Of a stretch of DNA of 64,000 bases, positions 54,691 to 64,000 are shown one piece after another. The notes below the pieces were generated by a model. That model did not search any database. It saw only the letters and a program-made list of their open reading frames with translations, and had not been told where the DNA came from. Source of the DNA: Wuchereria bancrofti. Taxonomy: Eukaryota; Nematoda; Chromadorea; Rhabditida; Onchocercidae. Location: NCBI GenBank assembly GCA_005281725.1, contig SSBO01000001.1:10680251-10744250 (forward strand), read 5' to 3'. Every line of letters starts with the position of its first letter. The first letter of the stretch is position 1. The translations under genes were made by a program, and so were the position numbers.

Positions 54691-56336
54691 CATTAATGCT
54701 ATTTTTTATTCTTATATCTGATGTTACTATTTTGCAAATTTTATTGTTTGTCATAAATTTAAATTTCTTTCAGCTTGAACTTTAATAATTTGATTTTTTG
54801 AGTTCCTAAAATTATTATTATTGAATAAATTTAATTCTTACGATTTGAAAATATGCTGCTCTAATCAACAAATTACAATATACATTTACAATATGTAATG
54901 GTATTTCGCATTTGTTTCAATTTTACGGCAAAAATTTTACGGCTGATTTTACATAATCGAAATAATCGCAGAAAATTGATGTACGTTTTGTTTTTAATTT
55001 TGATTTTTTTTTTTTTTTTTTTAAACCAAACTTCGGCGAATTGTTACTTTGTTAATAGTTTTTTTCTGGCTTAAAGATTTTTTTTTTTTTGATTTACTCT
55101 TTATTCGTATGGCACTGACACATTTATAAATGTTAGTCTAAAATGATTTCTTTGTCATTTTTTTTTTTTTGCTGCACACAATTTTATTTTGAGGAAATAA
55201 TTTTAATTTGCAAATTTTTAATGAAACAAAAATGAATATTAATTCAAATTTTGTCCATTTTTATTGTCTAAATAAAATTTCAAGCACATTACGAATCAAA
55301 TAAAATATAAAATTGGAAGAAATAAAATGAAGTGAATGAATGAAATAAACAAAAATAAAAAATATAATAAATATGTTAGAAAAAGCACTTGGATTAAAAA
55401 ACAAGGAAAAAAAATTATAATACTCAATTTTTTTGACTTATTTTTCATTTGCAGGTTTTTATCACAAATATAAGAATAAGCACCGTGCAATTTTCTAATA
55501 GTTTATTAATTATTATTTAATAATTTAAATTCCAAATATTATAATCTTTTCTTTTCCTTTTAATTCCATCTCTTTTGATAAGACATTATTGCATTTATTA
55601 AATTATTTGAAGGCTTTTTTCTTTTTCTTATGGATAAATGCTCAGTTAAAAAATTTATGCCAGTTTAAATTTATTCATAAATACTGAATTTGACATGCAA
55701 TTTAGGGAAAGAAAGAGAAATTGAAGATGAGAGAGTGGGTTTGAAAGGTCAGAAAGAGGTGTTAAGTTCAAAAATGAGGAAATTATCTTTCATTTCAATA
55801 AAATTCATTCATACATATCTTTTTTTTTTTGATTTTCAATTAAATCAAGTTGAAGATTGTTTAAAATTTGCATACATTTATGTGTGTACAGAAAATTTGC
55901 TATTCTTTCGAAATGATCATTTAATGATTCGGTTGAATCTTAGTTATTCTAAATTCTATCATTTAGAATTACTGTTTATCCTGAAATATATTTTTGCAAT
56001 ATTTTCAGTAAAAATTACCATTTGAAATTTAAAATTTCATCTTTAAAATTTCCATCCAATTGAATCATATAACACTTCACAATTTACAATCCATATGTGG
56101 AGGCCAATAAAGGCATGCGAATATGTTTACTTTTTATTAGAATATTTCAATTTTTTCCTTTTAAATTCTTTATTTCATATTTATTTATTTGTTTTTTCCC
56201 TAGTTTTTTCTATCTTAAAAAGTATTTATTTATTCATTTAATATATATGTATTTAATATATAGCATATATTATCAAGTAATTTTACTTCTTTTTTTTTTA
56301 CTGTCCATTTCTGCTACTTTTATATTTTATAGTAAT

Positions 56337-57584
56337 ATGATGGAAGTTTATGCTTATACTGGCAATATTGTTAAATAATTTTATGCTTGTTGCTATCAAA
56401 CAGATAATTTTATATAAATACAGAAACATTTAATTAAAATTTAGGAAAATGAATGATAGTTTAAAATACTTGCATAATATTTTTTTATTACGGAATGAAT
56501 TATATGTGTAATTTAAACAAAAATAATCTGCAAATAAATAAATTTAACTTTTCCGTTTTTTTATAGATATGGTTACTTATTTTGGGTGTAATAATGGTGA
56601 TATTTTCATCAGCACTGATAATATTTGAGTGTATTATCAATGAAATGACACAATGCTTAGAGTCACATCCTTTTTTACTTTCAACAATTTGCGTTAATGG
56701 AATTACTCTTTTCCTTGCTAGTATCACCGAAAAATCATTCTTCATTTGGGCTAATATTATTATTGTTGTAAGTTTGCTTAGTAAATAATTATGTATTATT
56801 ATTATTAGTAGTAGTATTGAAATATTTAATTTTTAATTAAGCTTAATTTAAATAAGAATAATCATTTATATGCATATTATTATTGATATTTAAAAGTGTA
56901 AATCATTGCTTTATTATATATTAACGTATTATTTTTTAAATTCATTTACTTTTTTCAATTTATATTTATATTATTAATTTATTTCTTTAAATTAAATGAT
57001 AATATACAATAGTTATGATTGATTAAAATTATCAAACTTTTTTTCTGATTTAAAAAAAGAAACTACTCAAAAATTATTCCAGTAATGAATTAAATTTGTA
57101 TACGTTGAAATTAATTTCATAATAGTAATTAATTTAGACAGGTAATATAGCGGTAACATTGAGGACATTGTTGTATGAAATTATAAAAGCATATTTCAAT
57201 CCAATATCAGGTAAACTATTTGGTAACTATTAGTTTTTAAGTATATTTTGTATATTTTGAAATTATTTTTTAAATATTTGCTTTAATCAACTTTTTAGAA
57301 CAGTTTCAAAGTTCTAAAAAACAAGATGATTAACTAATAAATATAATTGATTGCTATTAAAAGTTACAAATTAAAAAAAAATTTTTTTTTTTGAAAAAAG
57401 AAGGTATTAAGAATGAATTAATAATAAATCGAATTTGTACTTTAATTAAGTATAATATAATAAAAGATTTTATTTAGAAGCGAAATGTTTAAGAAATATT
57501 TCTATATGGCTAACAATGTTATTTATATTATCACTATGCTCATCATTCGGCTTTCTATTTCGTAAATATCATTATCAAAAATAA
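56337..57584 (+). CDS. Small multi-pass membrane protein, family not recognised
   Basis: Exons: 56337-56369 (exon starts at 56333), 56567-56767, 57138-57210, 57478-57584; 137 residues. Four exons join with GT-AG ends and exact phase, and the ATG lies 4 bases after a TTTTATAG acceptor, which suits a trans-spliced first exon. Hydrophobic segments: residues about 11-35 (start IWLLILGVIMVIFSS), 43-54 (LLSTICVNGITLFL), 61-80 (ANIIIV, joined to TGNIAVTL) and 110-127 (WLTMLFILSLCSSFGFLF), so three or four membrane passes with a short basic tail, RKYHYQK. The loop between the first two has Cys and acidic residues. No known domain recognised. If the 56337 ATG is internal, more exons could lie upstream. 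Expression data would settle whether it is real. Confidence 0.55.
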
Positions 57585-59117
57585 CACTGATATCAATATC
57601 ATCTCTTATAATCAATCAAGCACGAACGAAAAGAAAATAAAAATTAAAACTTAAAAAAGCTATTTGAAAAAAATTAAATGTTTAGTGCTGTTTTTTAAAT
57701 TGATTAAGTATTGCTTCAAATTCGTCAGTTTCTTCTTTAATCAATTGTGCATAAATTATGCGCAAAATGAGATCATAGTAATAAATGATAAATTAAAACA
57801 ATTTTAACAATGTTAGATTTTAAACTTAACACGACTACGTAAAAAATAAGTAAGTAAGCTTGAAAAATTATTTAAATTTTAAGCAATGCTCGATAAAATT
57901 TGCTGCCATACAAAGAATATGAGAAACAAATTTTCGAACTCCTAGCAATTTTACGTATAAATTTTGTATGACGTAAAATACGTGTCCATTTATTTTATCG
58001 TTTTTTTTTTTAACATAATATATTGATCTTAAACTATTTTATTAATATAATATATCGATTTTTTAAATTAATCATGTTAATTATAAAAAGCAATTACGAA
58101 AACACGCATAAATTAATTGGTAATATTATCTATCAACTCTAATATCCAATTTATTGAAATTAATAGATGTAAAATCTAAGTTAATTTTGTTTTCTCTTCT
58201 AATATTTACGCATCTCATGCATATATCACGTATGTCACGTATAACAAACGTTGATTATTTCATAAACCGTGCAAATTTTATGTTCAAATAATATGAAATA
58301 AATATTATTAAATAATATTAATAGAATAATGATAACAAGCTAATATTGTTCCTTTTTTTTTCTTTTGTAGTTATGAATTAATTTGTAATGAATTGTTAAT
58401 TGCAAACGATTAATTAAAGCATAGTAGTTATCATTAATAAATAGTAATAAATAGTAAAATTAAAACTTTTACTTTGCTTTGTTTTTTCATTTTAATATTG
58501 ATATTAATATATTTTAATTCCAAAAATGTTGTACTAATTAAATTTTGTCTTAAAAATGACGAAATTGTTTAGTATTTGTCAAAAATTTAAACATTCTTTA
58601 AAATATAACAAATAAAATTTCACAGTAGAAATTGTTCATTTCTCTTATTTTGCTTAATTATTTCATCTATTACAAGTGTTTTGCAATAATAATAATAATA
58701 ACAATGACAAAAAAGTTTAAAAAAAAGCAAAGATTTAATTTTCTAAAAAAGTAATGTTTAAAATTAATTTCAAAAACATTGATCAATAATTGTTGTTTAT
58801 CAACAAGTGATATCAAATATAATATAAGTAGTATGAACTTACTACAAATTAAATTTTTGTTCTTTTAATTAATTGAAAGTGAAGAAAAATAGCGAAAGTG
58901 AAATTGTCAACGACAATGATTTTGTGCCATACTTTTAATCAAAAATTACTCATAGCGATAAAAAGTCATAGAAAGTTAGCGAAAAAAAAAGGTTGCATCA
59001 AAATAAAAGTTAAAAAAATAAAAGTCAAAAAAAGATTTGTCATCTAAAATTATGATCAGCGTTAATTAAACATGAAATAAGATTATAAAATGTCGAAAAA
59101 AAGATGCATCGTCTCTT

Positions 59118-59430
59118 TTTTGCACTAATTGAACACTTTTTTTTTGAAACATTTTTATTTTGACACAATTTTTTCTTTTTTAGTAATTTATAAAAAATAA
59201 TTTTAAAAAAATTAATTTTTAAATTATTGTAACTAAATAAATGAATGAAATGCCGGGATTGTTTCAACACATANTTTTGCACTAATTGAACACTTTTTTT
59301 TTGAAACATTTTTATTTTGACACAATTTTTTCTTTTTTAGTAATTTATAAAAAATAATTTTAAAAAAATTAATTTTTAAATTATTGTAACTAAATAAATG
59401 AATGAAATGCCGGGATTGTTTCAACACATA
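59118..59430. repeat. 156-bp duplication around a single N
   Basis: The block 59118-59273 is repeated exactly at 59275-59430, with one N between. The pattern is the same as at 29417-29765 and points to a gap-closing artefact. Confidence 0.88.
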
Positions 59431-60632
59431 AAAATATTCTACAGTAAAGTGATATTATTCTATCAGCTATGCGTAAATTACATAAGTTAAATTATCATTT
59501 GGAACAATGTAACTAAATCTTAACTTTGCAATTTAGTAACTTTTTTAAAAAAAATACTAACAACAATGTATCAGCTTTTTTTTTTAATTAAAAAAAATTT
59601 AAATCTATGAATAATTGCATCTATTCGGAAAGAAAAATTGCTGTATTTTTAAGCAAACAGAAGAAATGTGTGTCAAAATTGTTAATCAGATATCTCTCAA
59701 ATTTTTTCAGTATTTCTTCTTATATTGCTGCTATTGCTTTGAACTATTTGGTTTGTTTTTGATTATTATTTTTTTTTAATAATTTATGAAACTTTTTGTA
59801 AAATTTCACAGATTTAAATTTTTCTTCTTCATTCTTTATTATTTATCAGTAATAGTTTTTATGAGTTAAATTGATGCTAACGTATCGTTTTATCATTGTA
59901 TTTCTATGCTATTTATCATATATAATACAAAGTAGCTAAAAAGAACAAAAAATTTTTTTGCACTACTAAAAAAAATTAAATATCAATAAATTTTTTAGCC
60001 CTTTAATTAAAATGGAAAAAGTTTTTGTTTCTTTTTTCAATGAAAATTTTTTCTTATTTCTCAAGCAATCAATATTTTATGATTATATATTGTAGCATAA
60101 AATTAAAATATGCTTAAATGACTCATCTAAAAATGAGAAAAATGAGAATATAATAACAAAACTATGCATTGCATACTTTAGAATTTATTATGTTCAATCT
60201 TTCTGTGCTAATCACATTATTTGCTATAAAGCAACAGCAACGCGACAACAGCGCCATTTGTTGAATTGATAATTTCTTGGTAAACATTGAATAGCGCTAC
60301 AAAGTATAATTCGAATGTTTATAATATATTTGATAATTTTATTGTAATTTATTTAAATTTGATGCTTCAACTGAGTAAATAAATATATACACATATCGAA
60401 ATTACCTTAGAATATTGAAGAAAAAATAATCGTAAACTGCTAATTACTAATTATTGCAAAATTGATTACTGATTATTACGAGAAATAAAAGAAACTATAA
60501 AGGAGCTAAATTTGAATTAGTATAATTGAGCATAAAAAGCATGTGCATAATCCGATGATAAATGTCAATCAAAGAATTATTATTATGTTAATGAATGCGA
60601 AAACAGTTCATTGTTTCAGGTAAATTGCTGAA

Positions 60633-60746
60633 ATGTCAACAGTAAACAGAAAAGTGAACGAACAATTTTTGGTAAAATCGATCCATTTCAAAGAACAAAA
60701 TCAAAGAAATATTGAAATGGAGCAAAGAATTATTCAAATGTTATGA
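60633..60746 (+). CDS. Candidate 37-codon ORF after an acceptor site
   Basis: An ATG 14 bases after TTGTTTCAG opens 37 codons rich in Glu, Gln, Arg and Lys (starts MSTVNRKVNEQF) and predicted to be helical. It has a better amino-acid mix than the Ile/Leu/Phe frames around it. It could be a micro-protein or chance; no homolog recognised. Confidence 0.15.
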   Translation: MSTVNRKVNEQFLVKSIHFKEQNQRNIEMEQRIIQML

Positions 60747-61338
60747 ATTTATAGCTGTTCAGTTAAACAAGTTGGCTATATCGGTATCAAATAACTATGA
60801 TAAAAATTGCTGACAGCTTTATCAATAATTTGAATAATTTTCTCATCATAGCCATGATTATGATGCTATCACTTTTATAGGAATTTATTGTTAATTTATT
60901 ATTAATCACATTGTTTCAACTTAGTAAGTTTGAGTGATAATGCATTATTTGTAATGTTTCGTATTTTAAATTGACAAATTTTATGCTTTTAAATAATTTT
61001 TGAGAATTTTTCATCTATGTCGCAAATGTGTGTGACAATTAATAAATTAAAGTAGATGCATTTATATTTCATCGCTTTTAATCTTTCAAAGTATGCTTTA
61101 AATGAATATTTAGTTATTAAAAATTGTTATTGAGTGTGCTTAACATAATTTGTTGTTAAGCGATATGAAAAGCTTCCATAGTAATTTTCATAGTAGCCAA
61201 TAGCTTCCTAATAATAATACAAATTACTTTATGTAAATATTAATAAAAGTGGAAAGTTAAATTGAACTTTGTTTCTTTTTAATCATTTACTTATTATTTG
61301 CATACTTTCAATTTTTTGTCAGTTTTTATTTCTAAGAG

Positions 61339-61395
61339 TGGCATTGAAACTTTCTTTTGCGATCGAAGTATTGAAGTATTACGACGATTGTTAGA
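61339..61395 (+). CDS. Possible isolated exon
   Basis: After acceptor-like TTTCTAAG or TAAGAG the frame reads SGIETFFCDRSIEVLRRLLD and ends at a good donor, GAT-GTAAGA. The mix of residues is protein-like. It may belong to the same + strand gene as the exon at 63638-63708. No family recognised. Confidence 0.22.
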
Positions 61396-62138
61396 TGTAA
61401 GAAAGATGGAAAAATGAAACCGTTGTAATAATTACTTTTCTTTTGATTTCATACATGATTTTAAGTGAATGAAAATCGAGTATATATGTATTTTAAAATA
61501 ATATTTGTTTCATTTTTAAAATATTGTTTTTTAAGATAATTTATGAACAAATTGGCAAGAATAAAATTTTGCTTATAAAATTAATAATTGTGCAATAACT
61601 TAGAAAAGAGAAAAGAAAAAAGCTGATCATAAATTACATCTTTTAGAAGTATGCAAAGTTTTTCAACAATAAAGCATTCATCATTAATTTTAATTCTTTG
61701 TTGCTGACATAATTACATACTATCTCTACCTTTTCACCGGAAATGATACTAAAAAAACTGAATTACTGTAAAATAAGTAATTTCTAGAAAAATTTTCAAC
61801 AAATGTCAAAGCAAATTTGATTAATCATTCAATGCTATTTATTTTTTTGTAAAATTACAAAATAAATAAGAATATCTGTGTTTGATTATTAGTTTTATAA
61901 CAATTAGATATTATTATTATATTTGATGTAACATTTGGTAAAAAAAATACCATATTAGTGTATCATTTAAAATACAAAATCTCAAAGCAAATTTGATTAA
62001 TCATTCAATGATTTAATTTTTTTTATCTATATGATATTTTTTATGTATACGATTATAATGATTTAATTAATCATTTAATTATGTAATATACAATAGACTA
62101 ATACTACGATAATATTATGACAAATTATACAATGTAAT

Positions 62139-62257
62139 ATACAGTACACTATACTGCGATAATCAAGTACAGTAAACAAATGATATTTTAGGATACAAAG
62201 TACAGTATGTTGTATTATATAAACTACAGTGCGACAGTGTATTATATAAAGTACAGT
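62139..62257. repeat. Cluster of degenerate TACAGT repeats
   Basis: TACAGT occurs five times at 62140, 62168, 62201, 62225 and 62252, spaced 24-33 bases, within a degenerate repeat containing TATATAAA-type words. It resembles a decayed short tandem repeat. Confidence 0.5.
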
Positions 62258-63637
62258 AGGCAAGCATCAAGATAGCGTATAATGTAAGTATCATAAGTCA
62301 GTTCTGTGTGTAAGATAACATTAATTCTTTAATTAATAATGGAGGAAGCTTCTTCTATCGATCATCAGTTATGCCATCGATAATTTCAAAAACTTCTCAT
62401 CTGTAGGAATTAATGTTTTTTCTTTCAGTTTTATACTTTCAGAAAAATGGTTTATTAATAATTCTCATTGAGAAAATAGGATTTCACCAAAAAACATAAA
62501 ATGATGTAAAAGATAACTAACAGATAGCGTAAAACACGTGATTTGTTTTTCTTTTTTTTTTGATTTTATTTCTTTTAATGAGTAAGAAACTAGATATATC
62601 CATTAAATGAGAAATTAGAATATAAGAAAATAGATATATCCCATTGCTTTCTACATTAATTCCTCCATTTCTGTATTAGTTTCTCTTTCTTCTATACCAA
62701 TTATTGAATTTGTTTAAAAAAGCAGCATAATTAATACATAGCATTTGTTATAATTATCTCTAGCCTCTTGAACTAATAATATTTTAAAGTGCTTATAATC
62801 CTTTTATACAAATTTCGCTTGAATTATATTGAAGCAAAGAAGTATTTGCTCCTGCAAAACATGACTTTTTCATACAAGTGTAACAATGTTGCATTTAAAT
62901 TCAAAAATGATAAACTTGTCAGATTTTATGTACTTTATTTTTTGATTTTTTTTTCAAATATTTAAATATCACTATCATTTTTATATTATATCGAATATTA
63001 TTGCTATTGCTAGAAAATTCCATATAATTTGCAATTAGCTCCTAATTAATTTATGATTACTCGCTCAAATATAAATAATTTTTGTTTACGCAGCATAAAT
63101 TTTTGCTTCTTATTCCTTTCATTTTTCTGTTTAATTAACATATTTCAGGTCTCAGATTTCAGTTAATCAATGAAATATTTTCTAAAAGGAAAAGGAAGAA
63201 AGGGAAGCATTGAAGAATTTTCATTTCTCAACCCCTTCAATTAGAAGCTAATTGAAGACTACAAAGCAATCAATTTTTTTTTTCATAACTTCAAAAGTGA
63301 AAGAGTCATTTCCTTCATCGTTTTTTCACTTAAATAAATGAATTTTCAATATCAAAAATTTAATCCTAAAAAAAGCTGGCATTAAAAAATTGGTGGAATC
63401 ATGATGTAATGGATTATTCATGATGCATTTAGATATTAACATAAATCAAGAATGATTAAAATGTAATTAAAAATGCAATCGTCACCATTTGATATTATTA
63501 TGACAGAATTAATTCAAAAAATTTTTCTTCCTATCGGATATTTATTCCTTTTAATAATTTAATATACTAATGCAATTGACTTGAACCTATACTGATAAAA
63601 TGCCTGTCGTATATTATCGCTTATCACAATTTTTCAG

Positions 63638-63708
63638 TTCTCTTGGAAAAATTTTAACTTGCATGCAGAGAAAGAAGCATTCATTAAACAATTTTCTAAT
63701 GGCAACAG
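63638..63708 (+). CDS. Probable internal exon of a gene running off the window
   Basis: A 71-base block between a strong acceptor (CAATTTTTCAG) and a donor (AACAG-GTTAGT). It is open in one frame with a coding-like composition, starting FSWKNFNLHAEKEAFIKQFS. The gene would continue beyond 64000 and have earlier exons upstream. Family not recognised. Confidence 0.4.
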
Positions 63709-64000
63709 GTTAGTATTTGCTTTAAAATTATTTTATTTTTTTATTTTTATCCTACATTAAAATTCCAAATTTACTTATCGTCTGGAATTAAATAATTTAG
63801 AAAGAAGTAGATGAAAACAAAATAATGATGCAAAATATTTTCTATTTATGATTTCAATAAGTTTTCTAAAATTTAAAAGCTTAAAGCTATGAATTAAAAG
63901 TTACTGAATGAATTATAAGTTTTTAGCAGTAAAAAAGAAAAATAATTTGCTCTTTTTTTCCGTTAATTCATTGAAAAGTTCCAAAAGTTTGTGATAACTT
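63709..64000. other. Window end, intron-like sequence
   Basis: AT-rich sequence after the donor at 63709. No further exon recognised. Confidence 0.4.

Larger units (their letters stand above)
52160..56332. other. Intergenic AT-rich region, no supported gene
   Basis: About 4.2 kb upstream of the Ras gene and of the membrane-protein gene, so it holds both promoters (divergent pair). It has many poly-A and poly-T tracts, a GA repeat and an ATT repeat. A frame at 55690-55800 (+) has charged residues (EREIEDERV) but no phased link to other exons, so I do not call it. Confidence 0.45.
57585..63637. other. AT-rich, nearly gene-free region
   Basis: About 6 kb with very high A+T. It contains the duplication around one N (59118-59430), a cluster of TACAGT motifs (62140-62257), a 37-codon ORF at 60633-60746 and an exon-like stretch near 61339-61395. 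No complete gene model can be built here. Confidence 0.5.

Noticed and set aside
54530..54721. 63-codon Ile-rich frame
   Set aside because: It is a simple ATT repeat read as protein.

Overview
The window is nuclear DNA of an animal, most likely a parasitic (filarial or other spirurid) nematode. The sequence is very AT-rich. Its genes are split into many small exons by introns of about 100-500 bases (a few exceed 1 kb) with short T-rich acceptors (TTTCAG, TTTTAG). Several start codons lie 4-17 bases after an acceptor-like site, as expected for spliced-leader trans-splicing. The encoded proteins are closest to worm/animal families. The species assignment is inference. All family names come from recognising motifs by eye; no database search was run. 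There are two N gaps (29586-29596 and 59274), each flanked by a perfect duplication, so this is draft assembly.

Layout. (1) 589-8054, + strand: a RIG-I-like / Dicer-related RNA helicase, cut or unresolved at its 5' end, with helicase motifs and a zinc-binding C-terminal regulatory domain. (2) 13558-9256, - strand: an F-box protein, convergent with the helicase. Just upstream of it is a 23-copy, 36-bp minisatellite (13834-14661). (3) 18273-16624, - strand: a Mlx-type bHLH-zipper factor. (4) 26446-20697, - strand: the mRNA export receptor NXF1/TAP. (5) 29698-40904, + strand: Flightless-1 (leucine-rich repeats plus gelsolin repeats), 29 exons. (6) 48040-41842, - strand: anaphase-promoting complex subunit 5, 16 exons. 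(7) 52159-49761, - strand: an M-Ras/R-Ras type small GTPase with a CAAX end. (8) 56337-57584, + strand: a small multi-pass membrane protein I cannot name. (9) The last 6 kb are AT-rich and nearly gene-free, with one convincing exon (63638-63708) of a gene that probably continues past the window.

Exon models were built by hand from splice signals and reading-frame phase. For the F-box, Mlx, Flightless-1, APC5, Ras and membrane-protein genes every junction keeps frame. NXF1 has one exon (25768-25651) whose length I could not reconcile by one base. The helicase has one junction (motif VI) that does not fit the GT-AG rule in frame.

The genes are ordinary single-copy eukaryotic genes with no operon logic between them: RNA surveillance, mRNA export, ubiquitin ligases (APC5, probably the F-box protein), actin remodelling and Ras signalling. 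I found no clear new multi-gene system. The most unusual structures are the minisatellite, in which every unit carries a splice-donor-like and a splice-acceptor-like signal on the strand of the F-box gene; a strong inverted repeat inside NXF1 intron 1; a G-rich island upstream of NXF1; and the unnamed membrane protein.
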